This document shows positions 1-7,735 of a stretch of 64,000 nt of DNA, in pieces (position 1 is the stretch's first letter; each line of letters begins with the position of its first letter). The translations under genes were made by a program, and so were the position numbers. The notes under the pieces are model-generated. The model saw only the letters and a list, made by a program, of their open reading frames with translations. It ran no database searches and was not told the origin of the DNA. Source of the DNA: Sphingomonas suaedae (lineage in GTDB: Bacteria; Pseudomonadota; Alphaproteobacteria; Sphingomonadales; Sphingomonadaceae); contig NZ_CP042239.1 of NCBI RefSeq assembly GCF_007833215.1, forward strand, positions 1,488,001 through 1,552,000, written 5' to 3'.

Positions 1-261
1 GGTCGTCTCATCCCCGCCGGTACCGGCGCGGGCATGAACCGGATGCGGATCGCGGCCACCAGCCGCGACGCCGCGCTCCGTGTCCAGCAGCGCAAGCTGC
101 AGGAAGCGCTGATCGCGCCGAACTCGGCGGCCGAGGAACGTGCGGCCGAACTGGCGCAGAACCCGATCGACGCGATGGTCACCAGCGACGCGCTGGAGAA
201 GGTCGAGACCTCGGGCGACGGCAGCGACGAAGCGGCGGGCGATTATCTGAACAAGGACTAA
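1..261 (+). CDS. rpoC: RNA polymerase beta' subunit, C-terminal fragment
   Basis: Only the last 86 codons lie in the window; the frame is open from base 1 to a TAA at 259-261. The peptide starts GRLIPAGTGAG, the well-known C-terminal motif of the beta' subunit in proteobacteria, and then runs into the acidic tail (GDGSDEAAGDYLNKD) typical of alphaproteobacterial RpoC. The subunit carries the catalytic core of RNA polymerase; this end lies near the omega-binding region. A strong terminator follows 31 bp after the stop, so this is the end of the rpoBC transcript. Confidence 0.93.
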   Translation, partial: GRLIPAGTGAGMNRMRIAATSRDAALRVQQRKLQEALIAPNSAAEERAAELAQNPIDAMVTSDALEKVETSGDGSDEAAGDYLNKD

Positions 262-292
262 TCCCCGCCAGCACCGCGCTGGCGCAAAAAAC

Positions 293-328
293 AAGCCGCC
301 GTCCGGGACACCGGGCGGCGGCTTTTTT
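293..328 (+). terminator. Rho-independent terminator of rpoC
   Basis: A 14-bp stem (one G-T pair) with a 4-base loop (GACA) is followed by six T residues. It lies 31 bp after the rpoC stop and before the convergent gene at 374-844. With its AA/TT outer pairs it may work in both directions. Confidence 0.9.
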
Positions 329-373
329 GGTGCGAATGATTATGGGATTGGTGTGGCCGTCAGCCGTAAAGCG

Positions 374-844
374 CTACTTCGCTTCGGCCGTTTCGTTCTT
401 TGGCTCCCACATCTTCAGCTTCTTGCCGCGCTGCGCAAATGTCGCCCGGTCCGATGGAGAAAGATTGGCCCGGCCCGACATCACGCCCATGCCGATGTTA
501 CAGCGAACGAAGTAGGTTTCACCTTCCTCCACCTCGAGCGTGATCTCGTCCTTCGCTTCACCGCGGGTGTTGTACAGGTGGACGCCCGGCTCGGCTTCTA
601 CGACATAATATTTGCCGGAACCCAGCCGTGCGACCTGTTTGTCCCCCTCATGCACGGTGCAGCCCAGTGCCGCGCCCATGATCGATCCCGGACGAAAGAA
701 CACGACCTGTCCCTTGCCGGATGCCGGTGCGCCAATCGTGCCGGACTTGGTCACCAGCGGAGCCTCTTCGCCCTGCCCCGCCCATGCGACGACTGGCGCC
801 GACAAACCAAGCGCCAGGCCCAGCGCAATATGCTTCAACTTCAT
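374..844 (-). CDS. secreted DUF2846-like protein
   Basis: The protein has 156 residues. The ATG at 844 was chosen because it is followed at once by a clear signal peptide (MKLKHIALGLALGLSAPVVAWA) and lies 1 bp after the stop of the upstream gene. The mature part resembles the DUF2846 family: a beta-rich domain with a Gly-Lys-Gly-Gln-Val-Val-Phe-Phe-Arg strand near the start, a Val-Glu-Ala-Glu-Pro-Gly-Val-His core, and a single pair of cysteines (CTVHEG and RCNIG) that could form a disulfide. Such proteins are periplasmic or lipid-anchored and of unknown function. It is probably co-transcribed with the gene at 846-1451. The family call rests on recall of the pattern only. Confidence 0.7.
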   Translation of the reverse strand: MKLKHIALGLALGLSAPVVAWAGQGEEAPLVTKSGTIGAPASGKGQVVFFRPGSIMGAALGCTVHEGDKQVARLGSGKYYVVEAEPGVHLYNTRGEAKDEITLEVEEGETYFVRCNIGMGVMSGRANLSPSDRATFAQRGKKLKMWEPKNETAEAK

Positions 845-845
845 T

Positions 846-1451
846 TCATTCCCCCACAGAACCGACCGCTGCGCCACATGCGGCGACAGCTTCGTCGGTG
901 GTATTCAAATCCTCTTTCAGCTTGGCGACACCGCGCACGCCCGACCCGATTTCGATCTGCCCGCCCTTGATCATGAAGGCGATCACGCTTCCCACCGCAG
1001 CGACGGGCGCAACGACGGAAGCCCCCGCAGCGACGGAATTGACCGCACCAGCCGAACCGCTGCGACTTTCGCCTGCCCCGCCAAATTTGAACCTGCCAAG
1101 CGGCACTTCGATTGGGCCGCATCGGATGAACCGGGCGGCGACGATCATCTCGCCCGCCTTTCCGGCAAAGCCGGCCTTGCGCGCATGAATGACCTCGCCC
1201 TCACCAGATGCGCCCGGCGGGATAATGACCCGTCCATTGGTATCTAGGAGCGGTGCAGCAAGTCTGATTGAAAAGCGCTGCCCCTGCCTCGCCGTCTTGG
1301 AACTCAGCGGTTCAGCCAGTTCAACCTCGACCGAGGTTCCAGCTGCGATGTTCACGTCCTGTTGTGAAGCGATTGAGGAGCTATCATCGGGAATCGTCGG
1401 CATTTCAGCCTGACCCAGCACCATTAGGCCTACAGCCAATGACACGCCCAT
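846..1451 (-). CDS. putative secreted/envelope protein, unknown function
   Basis: The protein has 201 residues. The ATG at 1451 has a GAGAGGGG ribosome-binding site upstream. The N-terminus is a short hydrophobic stretch (MGVSLAVGLMVLG) compatible with a signal peptide. A middle segment (about residues 36-125) has the look of a small beta-barrel: VEVELAEPLSSKTARQGQRF, then PLLDTNGRVIIPPGASGEGEV, recalling proteins that describe 'range of values' strands in VirB10/TrbI-like or pilus-assembly folds, but I do not assign a family. A Gly/Ala/Val-rich hydrophobic region (about residues 130-165) could contact a membrane. It ends 1 bp before the start of the DUF2846-like gene, so the two are probably translated together. 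Confidence 0.6.
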   Translation of the reverse strand: MGVSLAVGLMVLGQAEMPTIPDDSSSIASQQDVNIAAGTSVEVELAEPLSSKTARQGQRFSIRLAAPLLDTNGRVIIPPGASGEGEVIHARKAGFAGKAGEMIVAARFIRCGPIEVPLGRFKFGGAGESRSGSAGAVNSVAAGASVVAPVAAVGSVIAFMIKGGQIEIGSGVRGVAKLKEDLNTTDEAVAACGAAVGSVGE

Positions 1452-1550
1452 AAGCCCCTCTCCCCATAGCAGAATTATGAGCTCCTCGGTGACCCGTCAA
1501 TCGACTTGATCGGAGGTCCAAGCTGAAAATATGCAACGGCCCAATAAAAG

Positions 1551-1571
1551 TAATGCGAGTCGTTTGCATTA
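1551..1571. promoter_or_regulatory. candidate Fur box upstream of the TonB-dependent receptor
   Basis: The 21-bp site has perfect 6-bp arms, TAATGC and GCATTA, around a 9-base centre, and contains TGCGA...TTTGCA, which fits the alphaproteobacterial Fur/Irr-type palindrome. It lies 43 bp before the receptor ATG, where a repressor would cover the promoter. Iron control is inferred. Confidence 0.55.
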
Positions 1572-1613
1572 TCGAAACCGCCCTGATAGCTGGCGCGCAA
1601 AGGGAGGGTTTTC

Positions 1614-3767
1614 ATGTCCGTTCGTTCCGAGTTTGCACTGCCCCTGATCGCGCTCGCGCTGATGGCGCCCACTGCCGCACTGGCGGACTCCGTGCCTGCC
1701 GTTCCGGCGGAAGCGGACGAGACCGAACAGGTGGTTATCACCGCCGCACGAACCGAACTGCCCGCCAGCGCCCTGCCCCTCACCGTCGATGTGATCGAGA
1801 AGGAGGAACTCGACCAGCAGGTGTCGATTGCCGGATCGGTGGTCGATGCGGTCGCCAATCTGTCGCCCTCTTTCTCTCCCACCCGCCAGAAACTGTCGGG
1901 CGCGGGCGAGACGCTGCGTGGCCGCTCGCCGCTCTATGCAATCAACGGCATCCCGCAATCGACGCCGGTGCGCGACGGATCGCGCGACGGCTATACGATC
2001 GACCCATTCTTCCTCGACCGGGTCGAGCTGATCTATGGCTCCAACGCGCTTCAGGGCATTGGCGCCACCGGCGGCGTGGTGAACCAGCTAGTGGCAAAGG
2101 CGCCCGCGACAGACGGTTTTTCGGGCCGCGCACTGCTTCAGGGCAGCGCGGGCAGCGGGCTCGACGACAATGGACTGGGCGGCAAGGCTGCGGCGCTGGT
2201 CGCATGGCGCGGCGGCGCGTTCGATGTGACGGTCGGCGGCGCCTATGAAAAACGCGGCGTCTTTTACGATGGCGCGGGCCGCATCATCGGCGTCGATGGA
2301 GCACAGGGCGATACGATGGCCAGCAAGAGCTGGTCGGCCTTTGCGCGGCTGGGCTGGCAGCTCAATGACACGGCGCGGCTGGAACTGTTCGCCAATCGTT
2401 TCGAGCTGAAGGGCGATCATGACTATGTCCAGGTCGCGGGCAGCCGTGCGACCAACACCCCATCGACCAGCGTGCGCGGGTCGCCCGACGGCGAGCCGGT
2501 GTCGAACCGCGTCGAAACGGTCAACCTGACGCTGACCGACAGCGACCTGGCTGGCGGCAAGCTCGTCCTGCAAGCCTTTTTCAACCGCACCCGCGACATT
2601 TTCGGCGGATCGACCGCCTCGACCTTCCAGGATGTCAGCATCGCGCCGATCGGCACGCTGTTCGACCAGTCGGCCAACAAGTCGCGCAAGCTGGGCGCAC
2701 GCTTCAGCTATGAGCGTGAGGTCGCAGACCTTCTGACCGCGACGGTCGGGTTCGACAGCCTGTGGGACAGGACCGCGCAGTCACTGCTTTGGACCGGTCG
2801 AGACTGGGTGCCGCCGACGACGTTCCGCAGCCTTGCGCCGTTCGCGCAGCTCAACCTTGGCCTGTTCGACGATCGGCTGCGGCTCGCGGGCGGCGTGCGC
2901 TATGAGGATGTGAAGCTCAAGGTCGACGATTTCACCACCCTCGCCTCCTACGGGTCGCGCGCGGTGGGCGGCGGCAATCCCAGCTTTCGCGACGCACTGC
3001 TCAATGGCGGCGTGATCCTTGAGCCGGTAAAGGGCATCCGCGCCTATGCCAGCTATGCCGAAGGCTATACCATCGCCGATGTCGGCCGTATCCTGCGCGC
3101 AATCAACCAGCCGGACGTCGATATCGACACCTTCCTGGACATCAGCCCCGTCGTCTCGAACAACCGCGAGATCGGGGTCGAGGTGAAGCGCGGCCCGCTC
3201 GATGCCAGCGCCACCTATTTCTGGTCCTCGTCCAAGCTTGGCGGGTTGCTCGTGCTCAACCCGGCAGGGGTCTATGACGTGCAGCGCCAGCGGATCGAGA
3301 TCGAGGGGCTGGAAGTCAATCTCGGCGTGCGCCTGCCGGTAAATGGTCTGCGCGCGAGCATCGGCTATGCGCATCTGGCCGGGCGAACCGACAGCGATCA
3401 GGACGGCGTGGTCGATGTCGACCTGGACGGCGCGAACATCTCGCCCGATCGCCTCAACCTGGCGCTCGACTATACGCGTGGGCCATTGTCGGCGCGGGTT
3501 CAGACAGGCTTCTACCTCGCCCGTACCTTCATGCTTTCGACCAATCCCACCGCTTACGATCCGGCGACCGCGTTCGAGGGCTATAACCTGACCGACGCGG
3601 TGGTGCGCTACGAAACGGGTTTTGGCGGAGTGACGCTGGCGGTGTCGAACCTGTTCGACGCGGACTATATCACCTACAACAGCGACACGATTTCGGTGAC
3701 CAACGATCTCCGCTTCTTCTCGGGCCGCGGGCGGGTGTTCACGCTCGGCTGGGACTTCAAGTTCTAA
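1614..3767 (+). CDS. TonB-dependent (siderophore-type) outer-membrane receptor
   Basis: The protein has 717 residues, normal for the family. An ATG at 1614 with GGAGG 6 bases upstream begins a signal peptide ending near ALADS. A TonB box-like segment (EQVVITAART, about residues 38-47) leads into the plug domain, with its usual landmarks: RGRSPLYAINGIPQ and DRVELIYGSNALQGIGATGG (about residues 103-163). The rest is beta-barrel strands and ends in aromatic WDFKF as outer-membrane barrels do. Such receptors take up ferric siderophores or other large ligands using TonB-ExbBD energy. The next gene, 3 bp downstream, is a PepSY protein, the usual partner in ferric-siderophore loci, and a Fur-like site lies upstream. 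The ligand cannot be named from sequence. Confidence 0.9.
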   Translation: MSVRSEFALPLIALALMAPTAALADSVPAVPAEADETEQVVITAARTELPASALPLTVDVIEKEELDQQVSIAGSVVDAVANLSPSFSPTRQKLSGAGETLRGRSPLYAINGIPQSTPVRDGSRDGYTIDPFFLDRVELIYGSNALQGIGATGGVVNQLVAKAPATDGFSGRALLQGSAGSGLDDNGLGGKAAALVAWRGGAFDVTVGGAYEKRGVFYDGAGRIIGVDGAQGDTMASKSWSAFARLGWQLNDTARLELFANRFELKGDHDYVQVAGSRATNTPSTSVRGSPDGEPVSNRVETVNLTLTDSDLAGGKLVLQAFFNRTRDIFGGSTASTFQDVSIAPIGTLFDQSANKSRKLGARFSYEREVADLLTATVGFDSLWDRTAQSLLWTGRDWVPPTTFRSLAPFAQLNLGLFDDRLRLAGGVRYEDVKLKVDDFTTLASYGSRAVGGGNPSFRDALLNGGVILEPVKGIRAYASYAEGYTIADVGRILRAINQPDVDIDTFLDISPVVSNNREIGVEVKRGPLDASATYFWSSSKLGGLLVLNPAGVYDVQRQRIEIEGLEVNLGVRLPVNGLRASIGYAHLAGRTDSDQDGVVDVDLDGANISPDRLNLALDYTRGPLSARVQTGFYLARTFMLSTNPTAYDPATAFEGYNLTDAVVRYETGFGGVTLAVSNLFDADYITYNSDTISVTNDLRFFSGRGRVFTLGWDFKF

Positions 3768-3770
3768 ACG

Positions 3771-4859
3771 ATGCGCTGGATCGACCTGCTTCATCGCTGG
3801 GCGGGCGGGGTCGTCGGGCTGGTGCTCGCGACGCTCGGCCTGTCGGGCGCGATTCTCGTGTTCAAGCATCAATGGCTGGGCTGGCTCCCGGGCGCGGGCG
3901 ATGCGCAGCGGCAGGATGTCGCCGCGTTGGCCGCGCAGATGGACGCGGCGCTGACCGCATCCGGCGCGGCACCGCGGTCGGTGCTGTTCCCCTATGCCGA
4001 TTTCGGGCTGGCGCGCCGCAGCTATGCCGAGGGCGCGGGCGCTTATGCCGATCAGTCCGGACAGGTCGTCGCACAATGGACCAGCAAATGGGACCGGGTC
4101 GAACTCTGGCTGTTCGACCTCCACCACCATCTCTTCCTCGACGATCTCGGAGCGACGGCGGCGGGGATTGCGGGGCTGATCGGGCTGATCTTCGTCATCA
4201 CCGGCGTCATTCTGTGGTGGCGGCTGCGCAAGACGTTCAAATTCCGCCTGTTGCCCAAGCGAATGAGCCGCCCGGCGATCGTCACCCATCATCGTGACAT
4301 CGGCGTGGTGTTCGCGCCTTTGCTGTTCCTGTCGATGGCGACGGGGATGCTGATGGTGCTCAAGCCTGTCAGCACCGCGGTCTTCGCTCCGGGCCAGAAT
4401 GTTGGCGCGCTCCAGGCCCCCTTCGCCCCGCCGGACGTCGAGGGCGGCGCGCTCGCCGTCGATCTCGACTGGACGGCGATGTTCACCGCAGCGCGGACAC
4501 GCTATCCCGGCGCTGAAATCCGCATCGTCGCGCTGCCGCGCAAGCCTGGCGACCTCATCCAGATGCGGCTGCGCCAGCCCGCTGAATGGCTGCCCAATGG
4601 CCGCACGCTCGTCTGGTTCCGGCCCGAAAATGGCGCAATGATCGACACACGCGACGCACAGGCGATGCCGACCGGCATCCGCGCCTATAACGCCGTCTAT
4701 CCGCTCCACGCCGCCAAGGTCGGCGGGTGGCTGTGGAAGCTGGCGGTCGCATCGACCGGACTGGTGCTGGCGATGCTGGGCAGTTTGGCGGTGTGGACCT
4801 TCTGGTTCAAACGACCCCGGCCGCGCACCCGCCCTGCCCGCCCGCTGGCGATCACCTAG
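3771..4859 (+). CDS. PepSY-associated TM helix protein (iron-regulated membrane protein)
   Basis: The protein has 362 residues and starts 3 bp after the receptor stop, so the two form an operon. The sequence has the PepSY_TM pattern: an N-terminal LLHRWAGGVVGLVLATLGLSG helix with the hallmark His-Arg-Trp, a central LHHHLFLDDLG motif followed by a second helix ending in ITGVILWWR, a third helix after VTHHRDIGVVFAP, and a C-terminal helix (GLVLAMLGSLAVWTFWF). Members of this family reduce or help release iron from siderophores at the inner membrane. Its stop codon overlaps that of comM on the other strand within a single CTAG. Confidence 0.85.
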   Translation: MRWIDLLHRWAGGVVGLVLATLGLSGAILVFKHQWLGWLPGAGDAQRQDVAALAAQMDAALTASGAAPRSVLFPYADFGLARRSYAEGAGAYADQSGQVVAQWTSKWDRVELWLFDLHHHLFLDDLGATAAGIAGLIGLIFVITGVILWWRLRKTFKFRLLPKRMSRPAIVTHHRDIGVVFAPLLFLSMATGMLMVLKPVSTAVFAPGQNVGALQAPFAPPDVEGGALAVDLDWTAMFTAARTRYPGAEIRIVALPRKPGDLIQMRLRQPAEWLPNGRTLVWFRPENGAMIDTRDAQAMPTGIRAYNAVYPLHAAKVGGWLWKLAVASTGLVLAMLGSLAVWTFWFKRPRPRTRPARPLAIT

Positions 4860-6364
4860 CTCCGCGGTGCCTGTCGCCGGTAGCTCAGCGCTTCGGCGAT
4901 ATGGATGCGGCCAACGCCGTCCGCGCCCGCAAGGTCGGCAATCGTCCGCGCCACCCGCAGCACGCGGGTATAGCCGCGCGCGCTCATCCGCATCGCTTCG
5001 GCCGCCTGCGCCAGCAGCTTGCGACCCGGGTCGTCTGGGGTTGCCGCCGCATCGAGCGCCGGGCCATCCGCCTCGGCATTGGTGCGCGGGCCGTCGGCGC
5101 CATAGCGGGTGCGCTGCACCGATCGCGCCGCCGCAACCCGCGCCGCCACCTCCGCCGATCCTTCGGCGGGTGGCGGCAGGACCAGATCGGCGGCGGTCAC
5201 CGGCTGCACCTCGACATGCAGGTCGATGCGGTCGAGCAGCGGCCCCGACACCTTCGCCTGATAATCCGCCGCACAGCGCGGCGCGCGCGCGCAGGCCAGC
5301 GCCGGGTCGCCCAGATGCCCGCAGCGGCACGGGTTCATCGCCGCAACCAGTTGAACCCGCGCCGGGAAGGTGACATGCGCATTCGCCCGCGCGACGCTGA
5401 CCACCCCCGCCTCCAGCGGCTGGCGCAGCGAATCGAGCACCGCGCGCTGGAATTCGGGGAGTTCGTCGAGGAACAATACGCCCAGATGCGCCATGCTGAC
5501 CTCGCCGGGTTTGACCTTCAGACCCCCGCCGGTCAGCGCCGCCATCGACGCCGAATGATGCGGGCTGCGAAACGGGCGCGTGCGCGTCAGCCGCCCGCCC
5601 TCCAGCGTTCCCGCGACGCTCGCCACCATCGACACTTCCAGCGCCTCGGCAGCGTCGAGCGGCGGCAAAATGCCCGGAAGACAGCTCGCCATCAGCGATT
5701 TGCCCGCGCCCGGCGGGCCGACCATCAGCATGTTATGCCCCCCCGCCGCCGCGATCTCCAGCGCGCGCTTGGCGGTTTCCTGTCCCTTCACCTGTTTGAG
5801 GTCAGGGCCAAAGCCCGGCGGGTCCGCCTCCCCCGGTTCGGGCGCGCCCAGCAATTGCTGACCCTTCAGGTGGTTGAGCAGCGCGATCAGGTCGGGCGCG
5901 GCGAGCACGGCGCCGGTTCCGCCCCAGGCCGCCTCGGCCCCCTGCGCGGCAGGACAGATCAGCGCCTTCCCTTCCCCCGCCGCGTGCAGCGCCGCGAGCA
6001 GCACCCCGGGTGAGGGAGCGATCCGCCCGTCGAGCGCCAGTTCGCCCACCACCACATAGTCCGCCAGTGCCTCGGCATCGACGACGCCCATCGCCGCGAG
6101 CAGCGCCAGCGCGATCGGCAGGTCGAAATGCGACCCCTCCTTGGGAAGGTCGGCGGGCGAGAGATTGAGGACGATATGCTTGGGCGGCATGGCGAGGCCG
6201 ATCGCCGCCATCGCCGCGCGGACCCGCTCGCGACTTTCCGCCACCGCCTTGTCCGGCAGGCCGACGATCAGGAATTTGGGAAGGCCGGGGACGAGGTTGC
6301 ACTGCACCTCGACAGCGCGCGCTTCCAGACCGAGATACGCGACCGTGGAAACACTGGCGACCAT
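4856..6364 (-). CDS. comM: YifB/ComM-family Mg-chelatase-like AAA+ ATPase
   Basis: The protein has 502 residues, the usual length. The ATG at 6364 was chosen because the family begins MVASVSTVAYLGLEA; the frame stays open further upstream without family similarity. The order is ChlI-like N-domain (LVPGLPKFLIVGLPDKAV), AAA+ core with Walker A GPPGAGKS, Walker B LFLDELPEF and the sensor segment, and the C-terminal Mg_chelatase_C domain with a Cys cluster (CRCGHLGDPALACARAPRC). ComM is a helicase that promotes branch migration during natural transformation. Nothing else in the window points to competence, so its role here may be in general recombination. Confidence 0.92.
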   Translation of the reverse strand: MVASVSTVAYLGLEARAVEVQCNLVPGLPKFLIVGLPDKAVAESRERVRAAMAAIGLAMPPKHIVLNLSPADLPKEGSHFDLPIALALLAAMGVVDAEALADYVVVGELALDGRIAPSPGVLLAALHAAGEGKALICPAAQGAEAAWGGTGAVLAAPDLIALLNHLKGQQLLGAPEPGEADPPGFGPDLKQVKGQETAKRALEIAAAGGHNMLMVGPPGAGKSLMASCLPGILPPLDAAEALEVSMVASVAGTLEGGRLTRTRPFRSPHHSASMAALTGGGLKVKPGEVSMAHLGVLFLDELPEFQRAVLDSLRQPLEAGVVSVARANAHVTFPARVQLVAAMNPCRCGHLGDPALACARAPRCAADYQAKVSGPLLDRIDLHVEVQPVTAADLVLPPPAEGSAEVAARVAAARSVQRTRYGADGPRTNAEADGPALDAAATPDDPGRKLLAQAAEAMRMSARGYTRVLRVARTIADLAGADGVGRIHIAEALSYRRQAPRS

Positions 6365-6469
6365 GATTCCCCCCGATTTATCCGGCTGTTGTAACGGCTT
6401 TTCGGCGGCAGGGAACGGTTCGTCGCGCCTGCGTCTTGCATCGACAACACACGGCCCCATTTCGATGCC

Positions 6470-6754
6470 ATGCGCCCTAAACGGCATCCCATTGTGCGAA
6501 TCACGCTGCTCGTGACAGGAATCCTGCTGTTTCTGGTGGTAGCGCCGCTCGCCTCCCCGCTTCCCGGGCCGGGCGGGACCGTTATCGCCGCGCTGGGCAT
6601 CGTGCTGATCCTGCGCAATTCGCGCTGGGCGCGGCACCGGTTCGTGCGGCTGAAGGCGCGCTGGCCGCGCGTCGGCGCCTTCATCGACCGCATCCTGGTG
6701 CGCGGCAGCCCGAAGCGACGCCGGGAACGCGCGAAACAGGTCGCGGCGAATTGA
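6470..6754 (+). CDS. PGPGW-type small transmembrane protein
   Basis: The protein has 94 residues. It has two hydrophobic segments (about residues 10-30 and 34-50) separated by PLPGPGG, the signature of the family named after the motif PGPGW, although here the Trp is replaced by Gly. A basic tail (RGSPKRRRERAKQ) would stay in the cytoplasm. Function is unknown. It is divergent from comM and lies just ahead of rpmH; its stop codon overlaps the likely -35 element of rpmH. Confidence 0.7.
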   Translation: MRPKRHPIVRITLLVTGILLFLVVAPLASPLPGPGGTVIAALGIVLILRNSRWARHRFVRLKARWPRVGAFIDRILVRGSPKRRRERAKQVAAN

Positions 6755-6779
6755 CAACTTCGCCCGCTTTGGCTAACGG
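6751..6779 (+). promoter_or_regulatory. likely promoter of rpmH
   Basis: A perfect -35 hexamer TTGACA (6751-6756) is followed after 17 bases by TAACGG (6774-6779), a fair -10 element. It lies about 60 bp ahead of the rpmH start and overlaps the last codon of the preceding gene. Confidence 0.45.
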
Positions 6780-6841
6780 CCCCCTTCACATGGTCGCCCC
6801 TGCGGCGGCCCTTTTAGTTTCCAGAACACAGGGAATGAGCG

Positions 6842-6976
6842 ATGAAGCGGACCTTTCAGCCGAGCAACCTGGTGCGAGCGCGCCGGCACGGCTTCCGCGC
6901 GCGCATGGCGACCCCCGGCGGCCGCAATGTGATTCGCGCCCGCCGCGCCCGCGGCCGCAACAAGCTGAGCGCGTAA
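6842..6976 (+). CDS. rpmH: 50S ribosomal protein L34
   Basis: This 44-residue protein starts [19 protein letters not shown] and ends GRNKLSA, matching L34 over its full length, with Arg and Lys making up over a third of the residues. L34 binds 23S rRNA in the large subunit. It is the first gene of the conserved rpmH-rnpA-yidD-yidC-engB cluster. Confidence 0.98.
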   Translation: MKRTFQPSNLVRARRHGFRARMATPGGRNVIRARRARGRNKLSA

Positions 6977-7006
6977 GCCTGACGCCAGCATCGCTGGTGC
7001 CGGACC

Positions 7007-7036
7007 AGCCCGTTTCCTCAGGCGAGGAGGCGGGCT
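7007..7036 (+). promoter_or_regulatory. stem-loop covering the rnpA ribosome-binding site
   Basis: Bases 7007-7019 can pair with 7024-7036 over 13 bp (two G-T pairs) around a 4-base loop. The 3' arm contains the GAGGAGG Shine-Dalgarno sequence of rnpA and ends 2 bases before its TTG start. The hairpin could lower rnpA translation relative to rpmH or act as an attenuator. No strong T run follows. Confidence 0.5.
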
Positions 7037-7038
7037 GT

Positions 7039-7383
7039 TTGCGTTGTCCCGCCCCGCTTTCACGGATGACGCTGCGCAAGGACTATCTCGCCGCCAATGC
7101 CGGGAAGCGCGCGCCGATGCCGGGCTTCGTCCTGCTGGTCCGCCCCCGCGGCGACGATGACCCGACGATGCGAATCGGCATCACCGTGTCCAAGAAGGTC
7201 GGCAACGCCGTGGTGCGCAACCGCATGAAGCGGCGCTTTCGCGAACTTGCGCGCGCGTTGTTGCCGGTGGAGGGCGTCCCGGGCGCCGACCATGTCCTGA
7301 TCGGCCGCGCGAGCGGAATCGAGCGGGACTATGCGGCGCTGAAGGCCGAGCTGGCCAAGGCATTGGCGAAGGTGAAAAGGTGA
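7039..7383 (+). CDS. rnpA: ribonuclease P protein component
   Basis: The protein has 114 residues. RnpA binds the RNase P RNA and helps mature tRNA 5' ends. The core motif is intact: TVSKKVGNAVVRNRMKRRFRE, followed by the ADHVLIGR strand. The TTG at 7039 was chosen because GAGGAGG lies 8 bases upstream and the length then fits the family; an ATG at 7066 would remove part of the N-terminal helix. The frame is open far upstream through rpmH, but that part is not RnpA-like. Confidence 0.88.
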   Translation: MRCPAPLSRMTLRKDYLAANAGKRAPMPGFVLLVRPRGDDDPTMRIGITVSKKVGNAVVRNRMKRRFRELARALLPVEGVPGADHVLIGRASGIERDYAALKAELAKALAKVKR

Positions 7384-7395
7384 TTTGCCTCATCC

Positions 7396-7485
7396 CGTCA
7401 TCCCCGCGAAAGCGGGGACCCATCTCCTCACCGCGCGGCTTGCTTGGCAGTCAGGTGATGGGCCCCCGCCTTCGCGGGGGTGACG
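7396..7485. repeat. GC-rich inverted repeat (CGTCATCCCCGCGAAAGCGGGG type)
   Basis: The outer arms CGTCA/TGACG and ACCCAT(C)/(GA)TGGG pair, and each half also forms its own hairpin (CCCCGC-GAAA-GCGGGG and CCCCCGC-CTTC-GCGGGGG). It fills the gap between rnpA and yidD. A fragment with related outer sequence lies at 42357-42383. Confidence 0.8.
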
Positions 7486-7501
7486 ATAAGGCGCCGAATC
7501 G

Positions 7502-7714
7502 ATGATCGCCCGCATCCTCATCCTCATCGCGCGCGGCTGGCAGATCGGCCCGTCGCGGATCCTGCCGCCCAGCTGCCGGTTCGCGCCAAGCTGTTCGGCC
7601 TATGCAATCGAGGCGCTCTCCCGCTATGGGGCGCTCAAGGGCGGATGGCTCGCGCTGCGGCGCATCCTTCGCTGCCATCCATGGGGTGGGCATGGCTATG
7701 ACCCCGTGCCCTGA
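7502..7714 (+). CDS. yidD: membrane protein insertion efficiency factor YidD
   Basis: The protein has 70 residues with the family signature: an amphipathic N-terminus (MIARILILIARGWQ), then the cysteine-containing core PPSCRFAPSCSAYAIEAL, and the end CHPWGGHGYDPVP. YidD assists Sec/YidC insertion of inner-membrane proteins. It lies between rnpA and yidC, as in most bacteria. Confidence 0.95.
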   Translation: MIARILILIARGWQIGPSRILPPSCRFAPSCSAYAIEALSRYGALKGGWLALRRILRCHPWGGHGYDPVP

Positions 7715-7735
7715 TTTCCTGAACCGGGGAATGAC

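Noticed and set aside
2781..5330. Long minus-strand open frame (849 codons) opposite the receptor and PepSY genes
   Set aside because: It is rich in Arg, Ala, Pro and His, has no domain, and lies antisense to two well-supported genes; it is a by-product of high GC.
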